A DNA stretch of 64,000 bases from an uncultured Pseudomonadota bacterium (GCA_903862885.1 CAIOZU010000028.1:1-64000); one strand, 5' to 3'; shown: positions 16,724 through 26,703, counted from the first letter of the stretch. The notes: a model not told the origin generated them from the sequence alone. Numbers and translations are program-made.

Positions 16724-17917
16724 TTAGACATTGGGCGGCGGTGTGATTTTGCGACGAGCGGGCTCGTAAAATGCACCGCTCATCACCTGACAGCGCATAT
16801 TAGAACGACTCCATTTCAGCTCTTTCTGATAGTAAATCTCTGCCCACAATGTATCCTGAGGATCTCCCCACGGCATCTGAACACTAGCGAGTGCAATGCT
16901 CGCTTTGCACATCGGTGACCACATCGAAGAAGTCACGGCGCCGATCACACGGCGCCGATCATCATAAATGTAGGCATCCTTAGCCGGCTTATTTCCTTCC
17001 ACATCTAGGCGAACCAAGCGGTATCGTGAGCCCTGTGCGCGCTCTGCTAACAACGCCGCCCGCCCGGTAAAATGGTCTTTGTTAAAGTCAACCAACCACC
17101 CCAAATCCAGTTCTAGCGGTGAGCGGGTCCGGTCAGTCCGAATGGCGCGGTCAGCCGGCAAAAAGTCGACTCCCGCCTGAATAAATCCTGCCTCAATGCG
17201 CGCCATCTCCAACGCATGCGTGCCCATCGGTTTGATCCCAACATGCATTCCCGCCTCAAACAGCGCATCCCACAAGCGCTCCGCGTGCGTCGGTGGAATC
17301 CAAAGCTCATAGCCTAAATCACCCGTGAACCCAGTTCTCGACACCATGAGGCTTGACCCCTCAAAGGGGACCACTCTCAGGGAGAAAGGCGTCTGTGATT
17401 CCACAGCAGACACTCCCAAGGCTCTTAATACCGCCGCACTGGTAGGGCCTTGCAGCGCTAACGCGGCGACTTCTGCGGTCTCCTCGCGGATACTCACATC
17501 AAAACCCAATGCAGACCGTAACAACCAATCAAGTTGTCGTTCCTGAGAACACAGTCGATAGTCGTTATGTCCGAGATGGAAAATCGTGCCATCGTCAATC
17601 ACCTGACCACGATCATCACACCACACGCAATAGCCCACACGACCCTCACGAATCCGACTGACGTCGCGGGTCACCAGCCGGTTTAAAAACGCCAGGGCAT
17701 CGGGCCCGCTGATACGATGCTTGGTCATTGGTGAAATATCGAAGACTGCGCAGGCATTACGCAGCGCGGTATATTCCAGTGCCACATCAAAGTACGCATC
17801 CGCCACGGTGTAATCGCGCCAGCGGTGCCAGAGATTGAGGTGATTCGCCGCTTGGGTCCGGCGATGAAATGGGGTGGTTTTCACCACCTCCAGATAGTGT
17901 TCGCGCGGAGCCCTCAT
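16724..17917 (-). CDS. GcvT-fold aminomethyltransferase / demethylase family protein
   Basis: A 397-residue single-domain protein of the glycine-cleavage T / DmdA fold. FDISPMTKHRISGPDALAFL, TRDVSRIREGRVGYC and VSRTGFTGDLGYELWIP are the tetrahydrofolate-binding framework, and the C-terminal WSRSNMRCQVMSGAFY closes the barrel. These enzymes hand a methyl or methylene group from an N- or S-methyl substrate to tetrahydrofolate. No glycine-cleavage P or H gene is nearby. The start overlaps the upstream oxidoreductase stop by 4 bases (ATGA), so the two are translationally coupled. A DMSP demethylase-like or methylamine role is possible but not shown. Confidence 0.8.
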   Translation of the reverse strand: MRAPREHYLEVVKTTPFHRRTQAANHLNLWHRWRDYTVADAYFDVALEYTALRNACAVFDISPMTKHRISGPDALAFLNRLVTRDVSRIREGRVGYCVWCDDRGQVIDDGTIFHLGHNDYRLCSQERQLDWLLRSALGFDVSIREETAEVAALALQGPTSAAVLRALGVSAVESQTPFSLRVVPFEGSSLMVSRTGFTGDLGYELWIPPTHAERLWDALFEAGMHVGIKPMGTHALEMARIEAGFIQAGVDFLPADRAIRTDRTRSPLELDLGWLVDFNKDHFTGRAALLAERAQGSRYRLVRLDVEGNKPAKDAYIYDDRRRVIGAVTSSMWSPMCKASIALASVQMPWGDPQDTLWAEIYYQKELKWSRSNMRCQVMSGAFYEPARRKITPPPNV

Positions 17918-19467
17918 AGGAGACCCTTCAGCGCGACCCGCGCGGCATTACGCCCGGCCGTACCCATCACGCCACCCCCCGGATGGGCCCCTGCGCCGCA
18001 CAATAAAAGACCCTTTACCGGCATCTGATACTGGGCGATCCCGTGCACCGGTCGCATCATCAATGCTTGATCCATTGATAACTCCCCGTGATGCCAATGG
18101 CCACCCGTCATACCGAACCTCTCCTCGAGATCCACCGGGGTCAGCAACTCCGTTCCTAACACTAACGAACCGATCCCCGGCGCATAGCGCTCAAGCACCT
18201 GCATGATCACTGCCTCAAAAGGGGCTCTGGCCGCCGTCCAACCGCCGACCACATCATACGGCGCGTACTGTACGATCGCGGATAACACATGCCGACCAGA
18301 GGGTGCCAAGGTGGAGTCGTACACGGTGGGTAGACTCAGTTCCATCATCGGCTGTTCCGAATAACGCTGATACTTTGCTGGATTAAATGCCTCATCGGCA
18401 TAGAGCGAACTCGGACAAATCACTAGGCGCTCACCCACATGAGCGAACTGCACGCCCGTAAACTGTGGAAGCCCAGATAAGGCGATATGCAGCTTCGCCG
18501 TCGTCCCCACACTTCTAAAGTGCTGAACACGCTGCGCGAGTTCCGTATCTAAATGTCGAGCACCCAGCAACCGAAGTAAGGTTGTTTTTGGATCAAGGCT
18601 CGACAGCACCGCTGACACCGCAATCTGCTCGCCACTGCCCAACATCACGGCCGTGACAGCACCCGCTGTGACCTGTAAACCACTGACTGTGGTATTTAGG
18701 CGAATCTCGGCACCGGCCTCCAAAGCGGCGCTAGCGAGCGCCTGAGTGATCGCCCCTACACCGCCTTGTGGAAGGGCCGTGCCTAAGCGGCTTTGACCAC
18801 TGCATCGATGGAGATAACTAAACACGGTGTTGCCCGAGCGAGACCCCAATTTCGTACCGAGTAGTGCATCGAGCGCTAAGGCGCCCTTTAGCTGATCACT
18901 CGAAAATTCCTCATCCAACACATCCTGTATCGCCATCGTGACCACGCGCAAAAACTCGCGCATGTCATCTCTCCCGAGACGTCTGACATCAAATCCGAAC
19001 CGTGCCGCGGGCCACGCATCGCGCCACTGATCCCAATGGAGTCGCGGCGGAACGCGTCCGTGCTGTCGTCCCAACAGCTGAGCGAAGCGCTGCATGCGCA
19101 GCATAAAAGGCGCAAACGCAAGCCGATCGCCTTCAGACAATTCGCCAGCCACGATATGCGCCTGATCGAACACCAGTGCCTCGCGACGGGTATCTAAAGC
19201 GACCGTTTTCAAATGGGTTTTAGAAAAGACCAACCCATGTCGAGCCAACCTCAGATCCTTATATAAAAAAGGATCAAGCAATGACGTCAGATGCGCGACA
19301 CTCGATACCCTGAACTCAGGAAAGAACTCATGAGTGCTGGCCGCGCCACCCACATCGGCGCGAGATTCCAAGACCACCACCTTGCGCCCCGCCCGAGCCA
19401 AATACGCAGCGGCCACCAAACCATTGTGACCCGCACCAATCACCACCATAGGTTTTTGATCAGTCAT
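17914..19467 (-). CDS. FAD-dependent oxidoreductase, PYROXD2/CrtI-like (second of pair)
   Basis: About 517 residues from ATG 19467. PMVVIGAGHNGLVAAAYLA near the N-terminus is the dinucleotide-binding fold for FAD. LLLCGAGAHPGGGVMGTAGR near the C-terminus (GAGAHPGGGV) is the closing FAD segment found in phytoene-desaturase and PYROXD2-like proteins. It probably oxidises a C-N or C-C bond. The ATG lies 8 bases inside the end of the preceding paralogue, and the frame before it has no match. The two paralogues are clearly diverged in sequence and may act as a heteromer or on successive intermediates. Confidence 0.83.
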   Translation of the reverse strand: MTDQKPMVVIGAGHNGLVAAAYLARAGRKVVVLESRADVGGAASTHEFFPEFRVSSVAHLTSLLDPFLYKDLRLARHGLVFSKTHLKTVALDTRREALVFDQAHIVAGELSEGDRLAFAPFMLRMQRFAQLLGRQHGRVPPRLHWDQWRDAWPAARFGFDVRRLGRDDMREFLRVVTMAIQDVLDEEFSSDQLKGALALDALLGTKLGSRSGNTVFSYLHRCSGQSRLGTALPQGGVGAITQALASAALEAGAEIRLNTTVSGLQVTAGAVTAVMLGSGEQIAVSAVLSSLDPKTTLLRLLGARHLDTELAQRVQHFRSVGTTAKLHIALSGLPQFTGVQFAHVGERLVICPSSLYADEAFNPAKYQRYSEQPMMELSLPTVYDSTLAPSGRHVLSAIVQYAPYDVVGGWTAARAPFEAVIMQVLERYAPGIGSLVLGTELLTPVDLEERFGMTGGHWHHGELSMDQALMMRPVHGIAQYQMPVKGLLLCGAGAHPGGGVMGTAGRNAARVALKGLL

Positions 19468-21076
19468 CCGACCAACTCCCTGGCACCGTGGTCGGTCTTC
19501 TAAGATCAAGTAGCACCTCACGAGCGGCATTGGCACCCGGAGCTGCCATCACCCCGCCACCCGGATGCGATCCAGAACCACACAGGTAGAGTCCCTTGGC
19601 AGGTCCTCGGTATTGCGCAAAGCCAGGGAAGGGCCGGTTGAACAATAGCTGATCAAAGGTCAGTTCCCCTTGAAAAATGTTGCCTTCCGTGAGCCCCACT
19701 TCGGACTCCAATTCCTGCGGCGTGCGCACTTCAGCATGCAGTACGAGTTTTTCAAAGTCAGGGCTATAGCGGCTGATCTGTGCAAACACCGTTTTCTTAA
19801 ACGCGTCGCGATCTGCCTCCGTCCACGCGCGGCCATCAATGAGGGCAGGCACATACTGTACGAACACAGACATGAAGTGCTTGCCGGGCGGCGCCATGGT
19901 CGGGTCAGTCACGCTAGGCATCAATAAGTCGAGATAGGGATCCTTAGACCAAGTGCCACGCTTGAAATCGTCATACGCTCTCTCAAAGCGCTCTAACGAA
20001 TCTAAGAAATGCATGTCACCGGCAAGAAGCGGATGATTAGGACCTAAAGCGGGGAAAGACGGCAAGCCATCCAGTGCAATATTGATCTTGCCCGAGGAAC
20101 CCCTAATTTTAAAGTGTCGCGCTCGTTTGACTAGGGCTGCATCCAGTGACTGTTCACTTAACAGGCCCAGAAACGTGCGCTTAGGATCCAATGCAGACAG
20201 TACGATAGGCGCCTCTATTTCATCGCCGTTGTCGAGCGCCACGCCTTTGACTTTCCCATGGTGCGTCATAATCTGCGCGACGGATGCATTCACCCGAATC
20301 TCCCCGCCCATCGACTGCAGTGAGTGTGCAATGGCTTGTGACACAGCGCCCATGCCGCCGCGGGCGAATCCCCAGGCACCCATCTGGCCATCGACGTCCC
20401 CCATATAGTGATGGAGCAACACATACGCCGTACCTGGTGAATACACCCCAAGAGCAGTCCCAATGATGCCACTGCCGGCAAAATTAGCCTTCACCGTATC
20501 GTTTTCAAAATACTCGCCGAGGTAATCAGCAATACTCATTGTATAAAAACGCAACGTATCGTAGATCGATGACTCACCGAGCTTGCCGAACTCACCGGCT
20601 ATATAGAGCATTTCCTTTAAGTCACGCGGTTTTAAGGAACTCGGATCCGGCGGCGTTCGCATCAGCAAGGAGCGCACCAAGCGGCACTGCCGCATTACAT
20701 CGCGACCATAACGTAGGTAGGCATCGCTGTCTTTGGTGCTGTAGCGCGCAATCTCGCGACGCTTGACCTCTTTATCAACATACCCGCCCAATACATCGCC
20801 ATCCCGCGTGAACCCTACCCCTCCGCCATAAGGAACAATTTGCAAGCCGTGTCGACCCAAATCTAAGCTGCGATAAATCTCGGGCCGCAACAAGCCACAC
20901 ACGTAGGAGCAATTTGAATACATCCAGCCTGTATGCAGCTCACGACTGACCGTGGCACCACCAAAGTAGGGATTGCGCTCCAGCACGAGCACTTTAAGGC
21001 CAGATTTTGCCAAGAAAGCGGCGCTCGTTAAGCCATTGTGCCCAGCTCCCACCACAATGACGTCATAGCGAGTCAT
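19460..21076 (-). CDS. FAD-dependent oxidoreductase, PYROXD2/CrtI-like (first of pair)
   Basis: A 538-residue flavoprotein. YDVIVVGAGHNGLTSAAFLA binds the ADP part of FAD, GFARGGMGAVSQAIAHSL is the middle substrate-domain motif, and LCGSGSHPGGGVMAAPG the C-terminal FAD segment. Length and motifs fit the bacterial PYROXD2-like branch rather than carotenoid desaturases, and no carotenoid gene is nearby. It follows the cysteine-desulfurase-like gene by 67 bases on the same strand and overlaps the next oxidoreductase by 8 bases. The reaction is unknown. Confidence 0.83.
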   Translation of the reverse strand: MTRYDVIVVGAGHNGLTSAAFLAKSGLKVLVLERNPYFGGATVSRELHTGWMYSNCSYVCGLLRPEIYRSLDLGRHGLQIVPYGGGVGFTRDGDVLGGYVDKEVKRREIARYSTKDSDAYLRYGRDVMRQCRLVRSLLMRTPPDPSSLKPRDLKEMLYIAGEFGKLGESSIYDTLRFYTMSIADYLGEYFENDTVKANFAGSGIIGTALGVYSPGTAYVLLHHYMGDVDGQMGAWGFARGGMGAVSQAIAHSLQSMGGEIRVNASVAQIMTHHGKVKGVALDNGDEIEAPIVLSALDPKRTFLGLLSEQSLDAALVKRARHFKIRGSSGKINIALDGLPSFPALGPNHPLLAGDMHFLDSLERFERAYDDFKRGTWSKDPYLDLLMPSVTDPTMAPPGKHFMSVFVQYVPALIDGRAWTEADRDAFKKTVFAQISRYSPDFEKLVLHAEVRTPQELESEVGLTEGNIFQGELTFDQLLFNRPFPGFAQYRGPAKGLYLCGSGSHPGGGVMAAPGANAAREVLLDLRRPTTVPGSWSDD

Positions 21077-21143
21077 TAGAGGGCGGCTTGAGCAATGCGC
21101 AAGGCGTCAAATCGGCTCAAACCATATCGCGACATCAACACCC

Positions 21144-22412
21144 TCACGCTCGTGTGCTCATATCAGCCAGCAGGGCGACGATTTGATCGACTTCAGCTAA
21201 GGTGTTGTAGTGCGCGAAGCCGATGCGCACGACACCGCCGCTATCACGTACACCGAGTACGCCTGCAATTTCGTAGGCATAAAAGCTACCATCCCATACA
21301 AAAATATTATGCTCAGCAAACTCCTTAGCAATCACACGCGAATCGAGCCCACGGAGGCGCAGACTGAAGGTTGGCACGCGGCGACTGGCATCGTCTAAAT
21401 CAGAGATTCCATACAGGGTAATATTGTTAAGATTCGCGACGCCACTCAAAAATCGCTGAGTGAGCGTGAGCTCATGCGCGCTGGCCGCCGCATAACCTGC
21501 CAGGATCTGCGACCGGAGTGAGCCCACAGGGCACCCGCCAAAGCGCTCTCCCAACCACGCCATGTGCTCTATCGCGCCTTGCGTGGCACACTGAGCCTCA
21601 AACGAGGGCGTACCAGGTGAGTGTTTATAAGGCATCATATCGGCGGCCGGGCGCACTTTCAGCGGCACTAAGCGGTCCGCTAGCTCGCGTTTAACGTATA
21701 AGAGACCCGCATGCGGTCCAAAATACTTATAAGGCGAGGTGGAAAGCAAATCACAGCCTAAAGCCTTCACATCAATCGCGATGTGGGCAACTGACTGGAC
21801 TGCATCCACCATACTCAGCGCACCGACGGCCTTGGCGGCATCAATGATGCGCTTCACATCGTTAATAGTTCCTAAAAAATTGCTTGCATGATTACATGCC
21901 ACAAAACGAGTGTTTGCGTTGATTAGAGAACTTAGCGTGTCATACCGATACTGAAAAGTATTTACATCAAATTCGAGCCAGCGCACCTGTATGCCGCGCT
22001 CCTGTGCAGCGATCAGCCACGGTGCGATATTGGCATCATGATCCATTCTCGATAAGACGATTTCATCACCGGCTTTCCAGTCTCTGGCAATCATGCGAGA
22101 AAAGTGAAAAAGCTGCGTGGTGGTGTTCAGTCCGAACACCACTTCGTCTGGCTCAGCCCCTAAAAAGACGGCCGCAATGCGGTGCGCCTCCTGCAGAGCG
22201 GCATCAGTCAGCTGAGAGGTGCGAAAAGCACCCCCGTCATTGGCGCAGTGATTGACCATCGACGCGTGCATTCGAGTCAGCGCACGAGCGGCCACCTGTG
22301 TACCACCGGGGGCATCGGCGTACACGCGCGCTTGATCATGATCTCGTAACGAAAGCGCTGGGAAAGCAGCGCGCACTTCGGTGTCGCTCCAAGAGGTCGT
22401 GTGCGTCGACAT
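21144..22412 (-). CDS. Cysteine desulfurase-like protein (class V aminotransferase fold)
   Basis: A 422-residue PLP enzyme. LLSTSPYKYFGPHAGLLYV contains the lysine that forms the Schiff base with PLP, and SMVDAVQSVAHIAIDV holds the aspartate and histidine that stack on the cofactor. The pattern FPALSLRDHDQARVYADAPGGTQV at the N-terminus (YADAPGGTQV) marks the cysteine-desulfurase-like group that lacks a clear active cysteine loop; true sulfur transfer is not certain. No iron-sulfur assembly gene adjoins. It is first in the run leading into two FAD oxidoreductases and the GcvT-fold gene, and so may act on an amino compound in that pathway. Confidence 0.82.
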   Translation of the reverse strand: MSTHTTSWSDTEVRAAFPALSLRDHDQARVYADAPGGTQVAARALTRMHASMVNHCANDGGAFRTSQLTDAALQEAHRIAAVFLGAEPDEVVFGLNTTTQLFHFSRMIARDWKAGDEIVLSRMDHDANIAPWLIAAQERGIQVRWLEFDVNTFQYRYDTLSSLINANTRFVACNHASNFLGTINDVKRIIDAAKAVGALSMVDAVQSVAHIAIDVKALGCDLLSTSPYKYFGPHAGLLYVKRELADRLVPLKVRPAADMMPYKHSPGTPSFEAQCATQGAIEHMAWLGERFGGCPVGSLRSQILAGYAAASAHELTLTQRFLSGVANLNNITLYGISDLDDASRRVPTFSLRLRGLDSRVIAKEFAEHNIFVWDGSFYAYEIAGVLGVRDSGGVVRIGFAHYNTLAEVDQIVALLADMSTRA

Positions 22413-22539
22413 AAAATTAATTCCTTGACCTATAACCGTACCCGCCTGTCTATCTAGAGTGCAAGGCGGAGTCCTTATGTTAAAACAGTCTTATCGCAAA
22501 TACTTTGTTTATAGGATCGCAGGCTGCAAGACTTGCTTC

Positions 22540-24786
22540 TTAGGGAGCCAAATGCAGGGTGTTGATCATGAGGTCATAGGTTGCCCCGGGCTCAATCGCT
22601 GAATTGGCGAGCTCGAACTGATAATGGCCACCTTCAATGACCCAGTCGTGGTGGGCAGTGCTCCAGGTGGCTAATAGCCGCGGATCAATGTCTATGGTCG
22701 CCGTGCGCGTTTCCGAGACGTCGAGCGGCATGCGCAGATAACCCACCAAACGACGTGTACCGCGAGTCTGCGCCGACACTACGTACAGTTGCGCGATTAC
22801 ATCACCGGCACGCGCCCCCACGTTACGGAGTTGAAAATGCGCCGTCAGATGTAACGGTTGATGCTGCGCGACGGTTTTTTTGATTTGTAGCTGATCAAGG
22901 GAAAAGCGGGTGTAACTTAGGCCATAGCCGAACGGGAACAGAGCGGTTTTGCCCTCACGCGCATACCATCGATACCCCACATAGGCGCCTTCCGAGTAGT
23001 CAACCGTCACAGCCGTCTGATGCGGTGAGCCAAAACCGACAATCGTTGGCCTTGGCAGTTGCGCAAGGTCTTTAGGAAATGACATCGGCAGTCGTCCTGA
23101 TGGACTCACAGCCCCCGTCAATATATCGGCAATGGCTAAGCCACCCTCTTGGCCTGGATACCACGCCTCAACCACTGATTTGACATCCGCTAGCCAAGGC
23201 ATGCTGACCGGATTGCCTGTCTCTAGCACCACCATCGTATTGGGATTGGCCTGGACGATAGCGCGAATTAAATCATCTTGGCCTTCAGGCAAACTGAGTG
23301 AACCGACATCTAGACTTTCAACTTGCCACTTGGTGGCAAATACAATCACCATGTCGACTCGCTTCGCACGTGCAGCGGCCATCTCCACGTCATAGCCTGA
23401 TACATAGGAAAAATGCGTTTCCGGCATCGCGGCGCGTAATGCACGCAAGGGTGAAGACGGCATATACAGCTGACGCCCCATATAGGTCATGGCGCCACTC
23501 ACTTCCACTGGAATAATCGTTGGAGCGGGGCCCACGGGCGTGACCTGACTGGAGCCGCCACCAGAGAGCACCCCTAAATCTGCATGTCCACCCACCAACA
23601 ACACAGACTGAAGAGTCGAATCCAGCGGCAGCACGGCATCATTCTTTAGGAGCACGATTCCCTCTACCGCAGCGCGGCGAGCGAGCGCTGCATGCGCCAC
23701 ATAATTGACAGGAGCGGCCTGACGGGGTTGATCTAGTCCCAACGCATACATGGATCGCAACACGCGCCGGACAGCATCTGACACCCGCTCATGGCGCACA
23801 CTGCCGTCGGTCAAGGCCTTCCGCAGCGGGGCATCAAACCAGACGGCCGTATCCAATTGCTCACCGGATTCTTGATCCAGGCCCGCATTGATGGCATATA
23901 CCGTATCAACAGCGCCCCAGTCGGACATCACAAAACCAGGATAGCGCCAGTCATTTTTCAAAACGTCATTTAAAAGAGCAGGACTATTACAGGCGGGGTG
24001 CCCATTGACCCAGTTATAGGCGCACATCACCGAACCTGGTGCGCCTTTCTCAATGGCGATTTGAAACGCCAACAAGTCCGACTCGCGCAACGCGGATTCA
24101 TCCATACGCGCATCGAGAGTGGAGCGCTGTGTTTCCTGATCATTGACAGCAAAGTGTTTCACGGTCGACAGCACATGCTGTGATTGAGTGCCTGCGATGG
24201 CTGCACCCGCTAAAGTGCCGGCAAGCCACGGATCCTCACCGAGATACTCAAAGTTTCGGCCGTTGCGCGGATCGCGTGCGAGATTGACACCCCCACCCAG
24301 CAACACATTAAATCCCTTGTCGGCAGCCTCCGAGCCAATGACCACACCCCCCTCATAGAGCAAGCCCGGATCAAAACTGGCGGCCAATGCCTGACCAGAC
24401 GGCAATGCCGTCGCCGTATCCCCCAGCCGAATTTGCATGGGGTTAGTGACACCCAGACTGGCATCCGTTTCCAGTAAATCAGGGACACCGAGTCGCGCAA
24501 TACCTCGCACAAAACCGGCGGTGACCGGAATGCCTGTCGGGATAGGGGCGCCTTCAGGAAAGAACTGTGGGATAGGCATAAAGCCATGCAGCATCTGCAG
24601 TCGTTCGACATCGGTCATTTGCCGCTCAGTCATGACGGCACGGGTATCCACGTCCATACGACCGTCCGCCTGAGCCGGCGGGAACGATGCCGCGGCGACG
24701 ACCAGTGCGACCCCTAGGCGATGAAACCGCGAACGGCCTCGCACCGCAGCCGCTTGTCGTTCCTTCCACGCCCCTCTAATGCTCAT
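22540..24786 (-). CDS. Secreted glycoside hydrolase family 3 beta-glycosidase
   Basis: About 748 residues from ATG 24786 (a TTG at 24792 adds two). FHRLGVALVVAAASFPPAQA looks like a signal peptide, so it is probably periplasmic. VLSTVKHFAVNDQETQR and GFVMSDWGAVDTV (the catalytic aspartate) are the GH3 barrel motifs. The second domain has VVVLETGNPVSMPWL and the C-terminal fibronectin-like domain begins near FGYGLSYTRF. It is expected to release terminal sugars such as glucose from beta-glucosides or oligosaccharides. No adjoining sugar transporter or regulator is seen; the FucP-type permease lies 18 kb to the left. Confidence 0.9.
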   Translation of the reverse strand: MSIRGAWKERQAAAVRGRSRFHRLGVALVVAAASFPPAQADGRMDVDTRAVMTERQMTDVERLQMLHGFMPIPQFFPEGAPIPTGIPVTAGFVRGIARLGVPDLLETDASLGVTNPMQIRLGDTATALPSGQALAASFDPGLLYEGGVVIGSEAADKGFNVLLGGGVNLARDPRNGRNFEYLGEDPWLAGTLAGAAIAGTQSQHVLSTVKHFAVNDQETQRSTLDARMDESALRESDLLAFQIAIEKGAPGSVMCAYNWVNGHPACNSPALLNDVLKNDWRYPGFVMSDWGAVDTVYAINAGLDQESGEQLDTAVWFDAPLRKALTDGSVRHERVSDAVRRVLRSMYALGLDQPRQAAPVNYVAHAALARRAAVEGIVLLKNDAVLPLDSTLQSVLLVGGHADLGVLSGGGSSQVTPVGPAPTIIPVEVSGAMTYMGRQLYMPSSPLRALRAAMPETHFSYVSGYDVEMAAARAKRVDMVIVFATKWQVESLDVGSLSLPEGQDDLIRAIVQANPNTMVVLETGNPVSMPWLADVKSVVEAWYPGQEGGLAIADILTGAVSPSGRLPMSFPKDLAQLPRPTIVGFGSPHQTAVTVDYSEGAYVGYRWYAREGKTALFPFGYGLSYTRFSLDQLQIKKTVAQHQPLHLTAHFQLRNVGARAGDVIAQLYVVSAQTRGTRRLVGYLRMPLDVSETRTATIDIDPRLLATWSTAHHDWVIEGGHYQFELANSAIEPGATYDLMINTLHLAP

Positions 24787-24943
24787 GCCCAAATACCTAA
24801 GTGATTGTTTAATCTGTAAAATTGCCGGACTGTGCAGATCGACTTCAAAATCAAGTACCCTTGTCCCCCCCCGATCGTAGACGGTCGCCGCTTAAGCGCC
24901 TAGACCTACACAATCGGCTCCACCGCTACCGGAGGCATCGCGC

Positions 24944-25453
24944 ATGACCACATCCATCTATTCGATCTCAATCCCAATCCTAACGCTTGGGCTCACCAAC
25001 TTATCAGCCATTCTCGACAAAGCACTGGCACAGACCACCGCTAAATCGGTGGACTCGAAGACTTTGGCCGGCACCCGCTTAATCGTCGACATGCTCCCTT
25101 TAAGCAAACAAGTGCAGATTGCCTGTGACAGCGCTAAAGGCGCCGCAGCTCGCTTAGCAGGCATTGATAACCCGGCGCATGAAGACAATGAAGAAACCAT
25201 TGAGCAGCTCAAAACGCGCATCAGCAAGACGCTTACTTTTATTAACCAAGTCACGGCCAGTCAGCTAGTCGGCAGCGAATCCCGAGAAATTGTAATCGCT
25301 TATCCGAATGCCACTTTAAAGTTTAACGGCCTCGACTTCTTAACCAAATTTGCCTTACCGAACTTCTATTTTCATACGACAATGGCGTATGCCATCTTAC
25401 GCGCCAATGGTGTAGAGGTTGGCAAAATGGACTTCCTCGGTAAAATTCAATAA
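24944..25453 (+). CDS. DUF1993 family protein
   Basis: A 169-residue helical protein. LGLTNLSAILDKALAQTTAK, LIVDMLPLSKQVQIACD and FHTTMAYAILRANGVEVGKMDFL match the DUF1993 family, a DinB-like four-helix fold of unknown function. A good GGAGG stands before the ATG. It reads away from the GH3 gene across a 157-base gap. The downstream metalloprotease gene begins about 28 bases after the stop, so the two are probably co-transcribed. Confidence 0.85.
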   Translation: MTTSIYSISIPILTLGLTNLSAILDKALAQTTAKSVDSKTLAGTRLIVDMLPLSKQVQIACDSAKGAAARLAGIDNPAHEDNEETIEQLKTRISKTLTFINQVTASQLVGSESREIVIAYPNATLKFNGLDFLTKFALPNFYFHTTMAYAILRANGVEVGKMDFLGKIQ

Positions 25454-25481
25454 AAAAAGCAAATGCCGGCAAGTATCACTC

Positions 25482-26255
25482 ATGTGGAAGAAACTTCGCA
25501 TCAGCTTTCTTCTGCTGATACTTGCCGGGGTCGCTGCTCAGGCATGGCTTGACAAAAAACGTTTTACAAACTGGCAAGTGCCTATGGATGTGGGCATCGT
25601 GCCCATTGCCGGTGACGACACCAAAGAGACGCGCGCTTATTTAGACGGTCTCACGCGCGCTGATCTATTGCCGATAGAGTCTTTTTTTCAGCACGAGGCG
25701 CTGCGATTAAAGCAGCCATTCGCTACCCCGTTTAAGATCACGCTCTATCCAGTCACTGAGCGCGCACCACCAGACATTCCAATACACATCCGCACACTGA
25801 GCAGCATGCTGTGGAGTCTTCGGATCCGCTATTACGCCTGGAGTAGCTTTCGTGACTCCATGAAGTCACGCCCCGATATTCGGCTGTTTGTGGTGTATCA
25901 CAATCCCACTTTAAGCCGATCGATCCCACATTCTGTGGGCATAGAAAAAGGTCATATAGGTCTCGTGCATGCATTCGCTGCGATATCGGAAAATCAGCGC
26001 AACCAGATTGTCATCGCACACGAGTTACTGCACACCGTGGGGGCAACTGATAAATATGAGGCGACCAGCAATGCGCCGCGTTATCCTGAGGGTTATGCGC
26101 AGCCCGACCAGCAGCCCCGCTATCCACAGCTCACCACTGAACTCATGGCTGGACGGCGAGCCTTGTCAGAGACTCGAGCGCAAATGCCTACTGATTTAGA
26201 CTACTGTTTGATCGGTCCGCGAACAGCCCAGGAGATTCACTGGTCAGCCGATTAA
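25482..26255 (+). CDS. Membrane-anchored putative zinc metalloprotease
   Basis: About 257 residues from ATG 25482. RISFLLLILAGVAAQAWL is an N-terminal signal anchor, leaving the rest in the periplasm. IVIAHELLHTVGATDKYE gives an HExxH motif with a downstream G..D, like metzincin-type zinc sites, and YPEGYAQPDQQPRYPQ follows. I do not recognise a named family. The longer frame begins inside the DUF1993 gene and was rejected. The expected role is peptide bond cleavage at the outer face of the inner membrane; the substrate is unknown. Confidence 0.65.
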   Translation: MWKKLRISFLLLILAGVAAQAWLDKKRFTNWQVPMDVGIVPIAGDDTKETRAYLDGLTRADLLPIESFFQHEALRLKQPFATPFKITLYPVTERAPPDIPIHIRTLSSMLWSLRIRYYAWSSFRDSMKSRPDIRLFVVYHNPTLSRSIPHSVGIEKGHIGLVHAFAAISENQRNQIVIAHELLHTVGATDKYEATSNAPRYPEGYAQPDQQPRYPQLTTELMAGRRALSETRAQMPTDLDYCLIGPRTAQEIHWSAD

Positions 26256-26291
26256 GTCGAATTTTAAGCGCTCACGCGCTGATAACAAACG

Positions 26292-26702
26292 CTAGGCGAC
26301 GCGCACCTCATCTTGCTGGCTAAAAGCAAAACCGATCACCGTCTGCTCAAGCTCAACCCGCGAACGCGCCACCATCAGCTCCATCTCACGCGCCACACGA
26401 ACAAGAGTGACCTGCCGCTCTTGACCCAACCCCGGCTCATTGACACTCACTAGGGACTCAACCGCCGCACGCACATGCTCTGCTGCAGTGACTGCACCCA
26501 TAACATCAAGTGCATTGGCCACCGCCAGCCATTCACTCAACGGCGAGTCGGCCAACATCCGGGCCGTCGCATAATCGACACAGGCAGTCATCCACTGGCT
26601 GACCCGCAGCAAATGCCACTCTGCATCACTCAAAGACGTTGACCCATCTCGCAGCAGCTTAGCGCGAAGTGCCTGAGTGATGAGATCCAGAGTGGCTGAC
26701 AT
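26292..26702 (-). CDS. Hypothetical helical protein
   Basis: About 136 residues from ATG 26702 (MSATLDLITQALRAKLL). The sequence looks mostly alpha-helical, with no membrane segment and no recognised motif. A TTG at 26753 would add a proline-rich leader made by a 15-base tandem repeat, and was not favoured. No clear ribosome-binding site is visible, which lowers confidence. It is convergent with the metalloprotease gene and precedes a short gap before the LysR gene. Confidence 0.5.
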   Translation of the reverse strand: MSATLDLITQALRAKLLRDGSTSLSDAEWHLLRVSQWMTACVDYATARMLADSPLSEWLAVANALDVMGAVTAAEHVRAAVESLVSVNEPGLGQERQVTLVRVAREMELMVARSRVELEQTVIGFAFSQQDEVRVA

Positions 26703-26703
26703 G

